Under the pieces are notes generated by a model. That model searched no databases. It had not been told where the DNA came from and worked only from the letters and a program-made list of their open reading frames with translations. Shown here piece after piece: positions 28,142-38,957 of a stretch of DNA of 64,000 bases. The position numbers were made by a program, and so were the translations under genes. This DNA is from Gamsiella multidivaricata (Eukaryota > Mortierellomycota > Mortierellomycetes > Mortierellales > Mortierellaceae): positions 186,001 to 250,000 of the forward strand of contig NW_026251764.1 of NCBI RefSeq assembly GCF_025024155.1, given 5' to 3'. Position 1 is the first letter of the stretch. Every line of letters begins with the position of its first letter.

Positions 28142-28905
28142 GGTTCGGTGAGAGAGTATGGTTTGATCGAATTGAAAGAGTCGTGGTTGCTGTTTGGTGT
28201 AGAAAGAAAGAAGAAAGAGAAAAGGCGGATGGGAAAGAATGCCTATGTTATATAGACTAACGTTCAGGCGCAACGCCTGACCTTAACCTAATTGCCCCGC
28301 TGTGCTGCGCATATAGGAGGCCGCCGGGAACGAAAACGTCCTTTCTTGAATCTCGGGTTGACATGGTCAGTGTGCTCTCAGCCTGAACTGTGGTCAATCG
28401 CCACTATCCCCTTTTAGGTTTACCGACAATATCTTAGTCCTGTAGAATGGACATTAAGAGCATATTAATGGATCGTTTCAAGTCAGTGCTGAGAAACTGG
28501 TAGCCATAACACGTCTTGCCTTCGTTCTTTCGTTCCTTATTCCTTTCGATTACGCCCTCCAACTCCCGACTCTCGATGCCAGCTATAATGAGGACCCCTC
28601 GAATAAACGTCCAGAAAAAGCGACTAAATCTTCGCGCTCGCTGAAGTCTTTTAGAATAACAGCCTGGAGCACAAGGGCACACAATCGAGCACACTCCGGC
28701 TGTCGCTTGAGACAACCGACACTTCGGCACCGCCAGAGACAGCAACGTCGTCCCCGAGGGGGTGGTCCATCAAGCAATTTTATATATTTAGGCAGGCATG
28801 ACTACATATATCTACAAGACTTGGGTGCGTGCAGTGGCTATCAAACAGCCCGCTCCGCCATTGAATCCGCTGCGACCGATGCCAATTCAATTCAAGTACT
28901 GGTAA
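28142..28905. other. Spacer, no convincing gene
   Basis: About 760 bases. Two minus-strand ORFs (28434-28745, 28583-28777) overlap in different frames and show no motif; neither has a supported start. The rest is promoter region for the 27680-28141 gene and 3' flank of the next gene. Confidence 0.4.
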
Positions 28906-30009
28906 TCACAACAAATGGGGCGAGTGAGGCTGCGAGATGGGGGACGATGCCAGGTCGATGGTGGCATCGAGATCCGTATGGCTTGCACCATACACCCAGT
29001 CAAAATCCTGTACGATATTATTATCATCATCATCATCTTTGAGTGACTCGGCAAGCAGGGGTTGATACAACGCGATTGTCTTCAACATGACTTGCTAAAA
29101 ATGCGAAGAAGCTGATATAGAGATTATTAGAGGCCATTTCATACCGACTGTACTTTGCAAAGAAACTGAAAGTACACTTACACGAGCTTGCAAGAGATGT
29201 GCTAAACCTTGAACTTGAGGCACCATTTCCTCAGGCGTGGCTGGCAGATCATACACAGGACATGCATGGAACAACGAAACATATGACATGCCTCCAGTTG
29301 GCCGCACCTCGAACGTCAGGAAACCCTGGCCTATATGTGGACAGAATATGCGTGTTGGTTAGTAGACTATTTCATCATAATAATAATAAAAAATAAAAAA
29401 TAAAAATAAACATCAGCAGCAATAAAGAATAATCCTGCTTACTCCCTGGGTAAATCTCAAAGAAGCGACCTTTCTCCCACATCTCCTCGTTTCTTGTGTC
29501 CTGAAGCCTATGCAACATAATTGTGGTGGTCTCTTTAAACAGACAAAGGTCTATCTCCGTCAAGAACTTTGTGGACTGAGTATCCCACTCTCGCATCCGT
29601 TCAACCATCATCCAATCCTTCTTCTGGATCACGTCTCTGAAGATAAGGTCCATCTTCTTTCCTGTCGCATTCCTTGTGCTTTCTCGTTCCACATTCATGC
29701 CACTGTTTCTTCGTCACGAGCTCTCCAGTCCCATTTTTTCGCCGTCAATGCCGAAGACGCCCTTGGCGTCGTTGAGAAGGTCCAGCAACATCGGCCATGT
29801 CGCGTACTACGACATGATCAGTCGATACTTGGAAACGCGTGCGACCGCTACACGGAGACAAAGGAGGTATTTATATATATTCCATAGTTCTGTACCTGTT
29901 TGTTCCTCATCTAGCAACTTGAATATATCCCTACGCTTTCTTTGACCTTGCTTTCTGAACTACATATCACCTTCCCTTGTTCTGTCCCGCCTTGCTTAGA
30001 AAAGGTCAT
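28906..30009 (-). CDS. Five-exon protein of unknown function
   Basis: Unrecognised. Exons 30009-29971, 29806-29718, 29672-29443, 29330-29182 and 29094-28906 fit in phase and give 231 aa. Protein-like blocks in order: start MTFSKQGGTEQGK; YATWPMLLDLLNDAKGVFGI; KKMDLIFRDVIQKKDWMMVE; STKFLTEIDLCLFKETTTI; a core QGFLTFEVRPTGGMSYVSLF ending HACPVYDLP; then an acidic C-terminus after LLAESLKDDDDDNN. Mixed helix- and strand-like stretches suggest one compact domain of about 190 aa with a disordered tail. One intron is only 45 bases, near the short end for this window. If that intron is wrong, translation could start at the Met at 29698, giving 197 aa. No signal peptide or membrane segment. Function not inferred. 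Confidence 0.55.
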
Positions 30010-31169
30010 CTTGACTCTGAATAAGCATAGGTTCACGACAGGCCAGGACTTTCGCGCCCAAAAGCACTCCGACAAATCACCTACAGCAAATGGCGACAGA
30101 TCTTTCTTATACAACCCCTGCCTATCAAGCGAAGTCCAATAGAATCTAATTAGCATTGTTTAGCTACTACCATTCGCGCCGGAGGACCCTGATGACTTAT
30201 CAAACTTGCATTGATCCTTGTACTAACGTGCAAGAAAATGAGTCGTCTTCCGGGATGGGCACCGAGGTGACCGGGACACTTTTCAGCATGACTTTACGCA
30301 ACCGCAGCAAATAATTAGTCGTGGTGAGCGGAAGTTGCGGCAGACGAAAGTCGTTTTTTCTTTGGAGCTCCTGTCACTCCTCATCATCGAAAAGACTCCT
30401 CGTAATCTCGCAGTCGAAATCAATTGTGAAAGAGTTGATTTTTGTGGCCGTCTAGGCTGCGACGCGGGCATCCTGGAGTACCTCTTCCACGTATTGTCCT
30501 GATTGAAGTTGCCAAAAACGGCTCTTATCCATCTTGTCGAACCTCTATAGAAAAGAAGAAATGTTTAGTCCGATGGTTTTAGCGTAAGGCTCAGATACGT
30601 TCGAATCTTTGGGTATCAAGTACCTTCGTTCAGCGCTTAATCGCCGCGTCATCTGTTTTGTTCATAATTGGTCTCTTCCGTTTTATGCTTGCCCTATTAG
30701 GGGACGGTGGACTCCGCAGCGAAGCGCCCGAGGGGGTGGGCAAGTCATGGGCAGATGAAGTTGGAGCGGACGGTGCAGAGATAGCTGAGGCTGAACTCGA
30801 GGGTACGCGTATGGAAGAGGCGCGGGTCGGGGAGATGGAGCTCGAGGAGACGGATATTGAGGAGGTGTGCGGCAACGCGAGCGCAGAAGAGGTGAGTGTA
30901 GGCGAGTGGCTGCGGGGCGACACAGAAACAGGCGCGACATTGCGCGATGGTTCAGAGGCCGCAAAAAAACAAAGGTCGCGTTAATGACTTTGTCCTTGGT
31001 CGTACACCTTTTAGCCTTTTACTTGAGACTGACAGCAGACACTAACCATTGCTGTAAGGCACCGGTACTTCCAGTGATGACGAACTCGACAAGGCTGGAT
31101 GCGAGGAGGTTAATCCTTTGTCCAACAGCTTAGAATAAGCCCCTACAAAGCATCAGTCACGCGCCTTTG
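30010..31169. other. Gene-poor stretch with ambiguous overlapping ORFs
   Basis: At 30630-30984 both strands are open. The minus frame is Ser/Pro-rich and ends RASIKRKRPIMNKTDDAAIKR (NLS-like). The plus frame is Glu/Ala-rich. The minus frame has no ATG before the upstream stop, so it could only be a 3' exon. Neither can be preferred. The rest shows no coding signal. Confidence 0.35.
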
Positions 31170-31609
31170 TTAGATTGGCTTCCTGGAGCAAGTGGACATC
31201 GATATAGTAAATAATGGTCCGTTGAAATCATACCTGCGCGCTCTGCTACATGTAAGTATAACTTTTTTACGCTGCTAGACGCGTAGTTGGTTCTTGCCTC
31301 CAATTCAGCTTTTCCACAAGCTCGCCATGAGAAAAACGCTTTAGGAGGTAGGTGGCACGCTTCCTTAAACTTCCTGCAACGCGCTGATGCTCCGAAATTT
31401 CTTGGGATCGCCCTCATAGCGCTCTGCATGTTCTTTAGCCGGTAGCTTAGCATCCCGAAGTTTAAAAAGCTCATTCAACTGATCCCAGTTCCTTGCGTCC
31501 GTGATATGAAAAAACCGATGAACCTTAATTTGCTCATCAACAGAGCCGAGATTGCCGACTTTGATTCCTGTGTCCATTTGCACAAGAGCGACTGAGGCGG
31601 ATAGATAAC
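31170..31609 (-). pseudogene. Possible gene remnant, unknown protein
   Basis: A protein-like reading runs through three pieces that keep phase: 31609-31371 (YLSASVALVQMDTGIKVGNL, HRFFHITDARNWDQLNELFK), 31320-31271 (LVEKLNWRQEPTTRLAA) and 31245-31170 (RARRYDFNGPLFTISMS, then a stop). The upstream piece with an ATG (MSQLTAE, about 31717-31737) does not join in phase, so no complete gene can be written. It may be a decayed gene or an active one with an unseen first exon. No family recognised. Confidence 0.3.
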
Positions 31610-31914
31610 CTAAACAACGAATAATAGCGTCAGCACAGCGCACAGCATGAAGAAGCACGAAGCAATAAAAACAAAGAAAGAAGGAGAGCAGTAGAAAAAT
31701 GTCTGGTTTACCTCAGCTGTAAGTTGCGACATTGACAAGATACTGAGCGACGAGAGGCGGTGGTCAATATCAGGACGATAAAAAGCAAGGGACAATGGTT
31801 GACGCTGTGATCGAAAAGAACGACGCTGAAAAACGCAAAACGCCCTGTGACCGGAAATTTGAACAAACTTTCTGGTTTACGTTGTACAGATTCAAGTCAT
31901 TCATCATTCCAAGT

Positions 31915-32525
31915 TTGCTGTTCTCCCTGCCTCAGCAGCCATTCTCTACTGTATGCCCAGCCTAGGTCCCTTGGACCGAACTGCATGCACAGGGAAACTC
32001 CCCCAAGATTCCTGTTATGCCTCCCTATCATGGGCCGCGTAATCGCTTTGAAGTTGAGGATTGCGAGGCTGTGCTTTTCGATGGCGGTATTGTGGGTTAT
32101 TCACCTGTGTTCTCCAGGACTCTCTAGTCTGGAGATCACCCTAAGTAATCTTCTGCCTGTGCCATCTGCTGGGAGGTCCATGTCATGGCAAGGAGTTATG
32201 GAACATCCACCGTTGCCCATCACATATCTTTGCGCTGTTCTTCCTGCCCCAGCAGCCATTCTCTACTGCATGCCCAGCCTAGGTCATGGGAGAACTCTTC
32301 TGAGATCCTTGTTACGCCTCCCTATCATGGGCCGCGTAATCGCTTCGAAGTTGAGGGTTGCAAGGCTGTTCTTTTCGACGGCAGTATTGTGGGTTGTTCA
32401 TCTGTGGTCTCCAGAACTCTCTAGTCTGGGGATCACGAAAGTAATCTTCTGCTTGTGCCATCTGCCGGAAAGTCCATGTCATGGCAAGGAGTTATGGAAC
32501 ATTCACCGTTGCCCATCACATATCT
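31915..32525. repeat. Tandem duplication, unit about 297 bp
   Basis: Two head-to-tail copies with about 90 percent identity by eye. Landmarks: CAGCAGCCATTCTCTACTG, CTCCCTATCATGGGCCGCGT (32021 and 32318) and AAGGAGTTATGGAACAT (about 32190 and 32486). Copies run about 31915-32225 and 32230-32525. The unit keeps an open reading frame on the plus strand across both copies, but no known motif appears. Confidence 0.9.
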
Positions 32526-32998
32526 TCTACTGTGTTCTCAGTTGGATCTATTGGATGGATGATAATAAGAAGGGACACTAAGAATGCATTCTCTCGACCG
32601 CTCGAGCAATATTTGGCTAGGTGCTCCGGAGCGATTTTTACTTCCTGATACTACGAGAAGACAGAATGCGATGCTACACCATCTCGTGGTGCGCTCTGGA
32701 TATTCGAGCTAGACACCGCAATCGCCTACTGACTAAGAGGGCATTTCGAACAAATAAAAAAGCGAGCTGCAACTCGTTGACTAAATCGGCTGCCCAGTGG
32801 GTTTGTGTCGCGCTGCTCAGAACCTTTTGGCCATCTTTAAGATCCAGCGAGTTGGTCGAAAAGAGCGCTTTATATGTCCCGGATGAAAAGGACAATAGCT
32901 TTCGCGAGCGCGCCGTTATTAGCTTGTGGTTTATCGTTTTTTATTCTAAAAGATAACGAATCCACGTTTATAAAAAAAAACCCCCCCCCCATCGTGCA
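32526..32998. other. Gene-poor spacer with a weak coding relic
   Basis: A minus-strand open stretch (32674-32895) reads FSSGTYKALFSTNSLDLKDG and WAADLVNELQLAFLFVRNAL, which looks protein-like but lacks start, splice sites and family. A short C run (about 32980-32990) precedes the RhoGEF stop. Possibly mobile-element or gene debris. Confidence 0.3.
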
Positions 32999-35900
32999 CT
33001 ATTCATTCTGGTTCAGACTGAGGCCCTCGTAAATCTTTGTCGCCATGATTTCGTCCTTAAACTGGAGCATGTAAATAATGCTCATCTTCTCCTGTGGGTT
33101 CATCAACGTGATGGCCAGCTTCTTTGTTCCGACCAGCTCCAGACAGTCGCATTGAACAATCACGCTGTCCAGGATTCGCTTCTGGTTCGACACTAGGCCG
33201 ACAAACAACCGCACATAGCCCGAGGGCTTCTCCATCTTGATCTCGACTCGTGCTGCGCCTAAGCTCATCCACTGTCCATGATCGCCTGCCTGGAGTAGCA
33301 GTTTGCACTCTGCGGGTGGGTGCATCGATGTCAGCGTTTGCTTCACGGGCATTTCTCTTGGTTGGGGCTGACGCGTCGGTGTCGAGGCCAGACTCTGACC
33401 TCGAGACAAGACCGGGAGGTTGGACTTTTGCAGACTCGGATCATACATCGCGCGGTCCTTGGCTCGCTGGAACGCCATGCAGAAATCGTCCGCTTCCTTT
33501 ATCGAGTTCAACGCGACCAGGAACCACTGCACGCTCGCGCCCATGTCCATTGAGATACTGACATCAGTCTCGGATGCACGTCTAAACGTAGTCGACTCTA
33601 CGATCCAGGCATTCAGAACCAGCTGTCCACCCTCGTACGTCGTCACGGCCATCGCCAGTCGGTTCGCCGTCGTCAAGCGAAGTTCGGCGTAACAATCATC
33701 GTTCTCCACCAGAGGGTCCCAGATATCATCGCGCCATTGGAACACATCGCAAGGCCTGGTTTTGAACATGACTTCCTGCGGAGCAGCTACCTCGCCCAGC
33801 GTAGGTAACCTTCGTGGAGGACCCGGTCTTGCCGTCACAGTGTTCGTTCGCCGCATGCTCTAGAAGGGAGCCAGCAAAAATAAAGAGACTATGTCAACTA
33901 ATGCCATCCACATCGATGGAAAACCTCAATTACAGTGTCTTTTTTTTTGTCCATATCCTACCATGCGATGATTGGCTGGAGGGCGAGGGGGTCGCTGGTT
34001 CATTTGTCCGCCTGGGTTCATCATGGGCCTGCCCATTCCTCCGCCAGGAGACATTTGTGGTGGATAGCCTGGAGAAGGCATTCCGTTCATGGGTCCAGGA
34101 CCACCCATGGCCAGCATGGGCGGCTGTGGACGAGGACTCATGGGCCCGCCATGGTGTCCCTGAAAAGTAGGTGACATAGGACCGTTATTGAATGGACGTT
34201 GACGAGGATCGCCATGAAAAGTTGGCGACAGGGGCGATCCCATGGGCCGCATAGGGTGTGATTGAGTGGCATTTCTGTTCAATTGTTGGCTCTGTTGTTG
34301 TTGTTGTTGTTGTTGCTGAGCTACCTTGGCCGCATCCTTTTGCTGAGCGTCAGCAACCTCATCCATCCAGTTGAACTTCAGCTGCTCATCCTGTGTCCAA
34401 ATCCGCGCAGTGACCCTATTGACAATCGTGAGTTCTACAATGTGATCTATGTACAAGCAGATATTTGTTTTAGTAGCGTGTCATCTGATCAATATATGTG
34501 GTACGTTTCTTTTTATAAAAGTAAAAATAAAAAATAAAAATAAAAAACCGCTCGTTTGTGGTACTTACCTCCTTCGTCAATAGTGCCGTCTCTGGCGACA
34601 ACGTGCCTAATCGCCAATGGAGGGAACAAAAGCCAGATCGAAGACTCGTCCCCTTCAGGATTCTGCTCGATCTCTTCAGGCGTCTTGACCCTGCACATCA
34701 ATAGCAAATCCGAGAGTAGGATGATGTGTCCATCGTCATATCTCTCCACAACCCCATCCTCGTTGGCGATCGTAAAAGCAAGATCGCCACGGATGTGAAC
34801 ATCGCGCTCGATCAGAGCCAAGGACAGGGCGCATGTCTGAATGGGCGTTTACGGTCGATGGCAAAATCAATTATAAGGGCAGGGATAAAAAGATTATGCG
34901 CGTTATTATTATTATTTTTTTTTGTACGACGTTGATAACTGAAGCCAGCAGAACCTGCATGAGATAGTGTAACATGTGGAATTACAAAAAAAAAAAGCAC
35001 AGCAAAATTGACAGTGAATGCAGACGTTACCTTAGGCTCCATCGTGAAGAGGTCCAGAACCTGCGAGGTGTCGAGCGATCGTTCAAGCTCCTGCATTGCT
35101 TCCGCAGTGCGGGCAGGCGACTGCTGGGGCCGGTGGCTGGGGGACATGGGAGAGGGTGGCAGGGCAGGAGAGGTGTTGTTGTTAAGTCTTCCCTGTGCCA
35201 GGAACCTGGGCGAGGTCTGGTTTTGATCAGTAATTGGAGGTGAAGGAAGCGCATTTCGCATCGCCGAGATGCCTGAGATGGCCGACAAGGCTGGTGACGC
35301 TGGGTGGCGAGAAGTTCCTGGTACATCTACTGTCACAAATCGCAAAATGGTGTCGATTCTCATAAACGCTGCTTCCAATGCGTCAAAGTCCGGCTTTCCG
35401 CGCTCAGAAGAGTCCAGCAGTCGCTATTTGTAGAAAGAGTACAAAAATAGTAAATGAATTCATTAGTATACAAGCGATGGGCAAAATTGGATGCGTTGGT
35501 GAAAATATTTCAAAAGGTCCTACCATATATAACCGACGGTAGTAGTGCAAGCGGTCGATGGGCTTCATCAAGAAGGTGTCCAAGGTGACATGCTGGACCT
35601 GCTCTGCAGCGATTTCCTATTATTTTAAAAGCGTATAAAAAAATAAGATCCTTGTTTTTCTAATTGACCGAAAATACTCTACATCGAAAGTGACCTATCC
35701 TTACTGCCAAGATATCCTGAAGTCGCGAATTATTCATAATCTCGGGCCAGTTGTCGAAATGAGGAACATGATTGCGACAAAAGTTGGAGTACGAGGTCTC
35801 CATCGAGTCTACGAACCACATGAGGACGCTTCCCAGCTCCTTCATGACATCGCCGCTGGCATGCACGTCGTTCAGCTTTTTGGAGAACTTGCGGTTGACG

Positions 35901-36618
35901 GCATAGATATCCTCAATATTTCTGAGCAGAACGTCGACCTCCTTTGGCGGGAAATCATCCTGAGTCCATCCAGCTGAGACTCGCTTCATACAATTGAAAG
36001 ATTGTTGTAAATGAGAGACTGTCAGCTATCTTGCTATGTGTCCAGCATAGCAATAGTACGCAGCAACCGATCGATGTCCAGAATTTTCAGGTACAATGCT
36101 TACCTGAAGCAGGACTTTCAGATCAGCGACATATTCCTTTTCGGTATCGATCAGATCTTCCAAGGGATTGGGTGCCTTCGGATGATTAGGCATTGGCTGC
36201 TCAAATGGCGGGCGTTGGAGCTATGCGTGGCAAAATAGGACCAAAAATGATCCGCCAAAGGTCAGCTCTTTACTCGTACAAGCGAGTGTTAAAAGGACGA
36301 GGAATAAATAAATAATTTAACTTACATGCATAGGAATAGCCCTCAATGGATGTTGATTGGGGTGTGCCCCAGGGTAACGAGCGCCTGGTGCGGGCCCTTC
36401 TGGTCCACCATATTGAGGCTGTCAGAGAAAAAGAAACAGGTACAGGTAGCAGTGTGAGCAATTGGGCTATTTTTTTTTTCTTGATCATATTTTTTTTGCA
36501 GACAGTTTGTAATTTGGGTGTTGCTGATGCCGTTGCTGTTGCTGGTGAGAGTGCGAATGACAAGATGGTCCTTTACCCTTTGAGGCATGGGGATGTGCAT
36601 GGGTCGCTGATCGTTCAT
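32999..36618 (-). CDS. Rho-type guanine nucleotide exchange factor (DH-PH)
   Basis: Dbl-family exchange factor for a Rho/Rac/Cdc42 GTPase controlling polarity or wall synthesis. Nine exons fit in phase: 36618-36577, 36418-36326, 36220-36104, 35983-35705, 35616-35524, 35423-35031, 34836-34569, 34446-33962 and 33859-32999, giving 876 aa. The DH domain begins at about residue 68 (TEKEYVADLKVLLQ) and continues with FPPKEVDVLLRNIEDIYAVN, ELGSVLMWFVDSMETSYSNF and LDTFLMKPIDRLHYYRRLY. The PH domain spans about 340-450 (DGHIILLSDLLLMCR, DHIVELTIVNRVTARIW). A Met/Pro/Gly-rich linker with a Gln run follows. The C-terminal 280 residues contain two blocks resembling PH/RanBD folds (VFQWRDDIWDP...; CKLLLQAGDHGQWMSLGAAR). 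It is not a Cdc24 look-alike: no CH or PB1 domain is seen. The GTPase target cannot be read from sequence. Confidence 0.88.
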
Positions 36619-37854
36619 TGGAAGGGTGATGATGAGTCGATGTTGGATGAGAAGGCAAGGAGGAAGAGGAAGAGGAAAAGGAGTCGTGAGGTGTTGGGCG
36701 TTAAAGAATCGTTAAGGTGTTAAGGTCGTCAGGGGGTTCGTTCGCTTGAGGGTAGATCGTTAAAGAAGGCTGGCTATCAATTGGTTGTTTGTGTGTTTGG
36801 GGACGGCGAGTGCGGTGCAAGGGGATGGAAGGGATGAAGAATAAAGGTGAAGGAAGTAAAAAAAAAAAAGGAGGGAAGGGGAAATGAAGGGGAATATCCA
36901 GGTCGAATGGATGACAGGGCAATCGATCTCCGGTCGTGGGCAAAGTCGGATTTTGGCTGTTCCAGACGGGATGAACAACAACAAAGGAAGCAGCCTTTGA
37001 CCGTACTATGGAGAACAGAAAGAGAAGAAAGTGGAGGTGAGGAGTGCAGGCGAGAGTGGAGTGGAGAGTGAAGGAGTGGAGAGAGAAAGAGAGAGTTAAA
37101 TGAAAGCGTATAAAAATAATAATGAGCGTCCTCAGAGCATCCGACCAATCAATTCCCAGGACTGCACACACTCCCCTCGTCTGTGTGACCTTTTCTCCAT
37201 ACCATCCTGCCTCCCCTTCTCTTCTTGTTCTTCTTCTTCCTGTTCTTCTTCTTCTTCTGCACATCAAAGATGAAGAATCGATGCCGTGCCATACCATGCC
37301 GTGTCATGCAGTAATTCTATCGTCGATGCTCTCGTTCTTCCTCCTAAAACTCTTCTTTTTTGGATCCTACAGTCGTTTGCTACTTGCTAATCATCTTCGA
37401 AATCTATATAAATTGAGCAGCAGCTGAGCAGTTCCTAACATTCTTCCACGAGGCTGCACCGCTGCTTACTACATGTCCACAAGGCCATCTTTTCTTGACA
37501 GCATTCACCATCTATTTTTCCCCCCTCTCCCCTCCCCTCCCCTCCCCCCCCCCCCCCAAAAAAAAAAATCCTACAGCAAATACCACGATATCGATTACGA
37601 TCTGGATTGCATATCGACGCGTCTAGATGAAGGCCACTGTATCATGTAGAGAGATAGCGTCGCCCCAATACTTTTCGCCTTCACACATGCTGAGGGGAGG
37701 CATTCGCTGTTACCAAGCCACGATCCATATCCATTCGATTCGCACTGAAGCAATATAGTTGTGTATTCATTTCTTCGTTTTATTCAGTAAAATGTCGAAT
37801 ATGCCGATCCTGTATCGATATCCACAGCAGAAAACAGCCCTTTCCTTCAAGACT
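36619..37854. other. Upstream region of RhoGEF and 3' flank of uL29m
   Basis: About 1.2 kb. Purine-rich blocks (36650-36690, 37010-37090) lie upstream of the RhoGEF start. A C run abutting an A run at about 37545-37568 is notable. A short repeat of CCATGCCG type lies at 37285-37310. Long ORFs here are low-complexity. No gene seen. Confidence 0.45.
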
Positions 37855-38688
37855 CTAGACTGCAGCAGTGGTTGTCGATGATGACCCTGATGCTGTTGCT
37901 GATCCTGTCGCTGAAGCCGATGATGCTGTTGAGGAGAGTACTGGTGTCTTTGTGTTAATGGCCGCCTCCTCTGCATCGATCGCCCACTGCAACTTCTTCG
38001 CCTCAACCCATGCCAGACGACGCTCATTGAGAACAAACTTGATCCTTGCCATTGATTTCTGACACTATATAGATTGAGAACAAGAAGACAATGAACAGTC
38101 GTCAGTTGTGAAATAAAAAAATAAAGAAATAAAAAAATAAAGAAATAAAAAAATAAAAATAAAAGAGAACCAAAGCTGCAACAGATCGAACATGATGGCC
38201 TTTGTTTCCTTGATATGCAGCAAGATCTGTCCGCCTACCTTGATCTGACGACCCTTGTTCGAAAAGTACTGCTTCGAGATATGGAACCGGCGGGCCTCCT
38301 CCTTCTGGGCAGCAAGCATATTGCGCTCCTTCAGGAGCACATACCACAGCTTGTGAAGATCGTCGAACGACTTGATTCTAAGCTCGCTTGCTCTCCAAGC
38401 ACGACCTATCCGATTATTTTTACGTGATTTTTCAATGCAAGTTGAGCGCCTATTAGTCTCTAGTCAAACAAGCGATCCGCTGCCAACGATGGTATCGTTT
38501 TTGTCCTTGGCCTTTGTGTGTGTGTGTGGTGAAGAAAGAGGTATAGGTTTGCGATCGACCGGATCCTTACCGGTCCAGGACTTTTCTGTGGGGAGCGATT
38601 GGCCATTCTCAAAAAACTCCTCGACTCCGCGAGGTCTGAATGCGAGTTGCTTAATACGGTTAAGAATAGGTCTTGTAAAGAAGGACAT
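37855..38688 (-). CDS. MRPL47: Mitochondrial large ribosomal subunit protein uL29m (MRPL47)
   Basis: Structural protein of the mitochondrial large ribosomal subunit. Three exons fit in phase: 38688-38571, 38405-38239 and 38058-37855, giving 162 aa. The family block [31 protein letters not shown] is formed across the first intron, with its Gly codon split by the splice. It is followed by a basic helix, then [21 protein letters not shown]. The N-terminus ([21 protein letters not shown]) is a basic presequence. The tail is a Ser/Ala/Thr-rich low-complexity segment of about 35 aa, probably lineage-specific. It shares a 269-base spacer with the divergent LRR gene. Confidence 0.9.
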
Positions 38689-38957
38689 GGCTGCTGAGGA
38701 TGGGAGGATGTAAAAATGAATTAACCCAAAGGCGAGGTGTCGCTGTTCCGTTTGGGTCCAGAAACAACTGCTGCTCTAGTTCCTGGTGGCTTTTGTATAT
38801 TCATTGGTCACAGAATGTAAACACTCTTTTCTTTTTTCTTTTTTTTTTTCGCCTTCCATATCACATACACGTCGTCGCTACCATCCAAAGAGACTCCCTC
38901 GTTCTCGCTGTCGATATCATATCTCTCTACCTGCAGGAAAGAAAAGCGACTATCAAA
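38689..38957. promoter_or_regulatory. Bidirectional promoter, MRPL47 / LRR gene
   Basis: 269 bases separate two divergent start codons. It contains a T-rich stretch at about 38824-38850 and a pyrimidine-rich segment before the LRR gene ATG. No TATA box is evident. Confidence 0.6.

Noticed and set aside
32674..32895. Protein-like minus-strand stretch
   Set aside because: No start codon, splice context or recognisable family; too short to call a gene or pseudogene.
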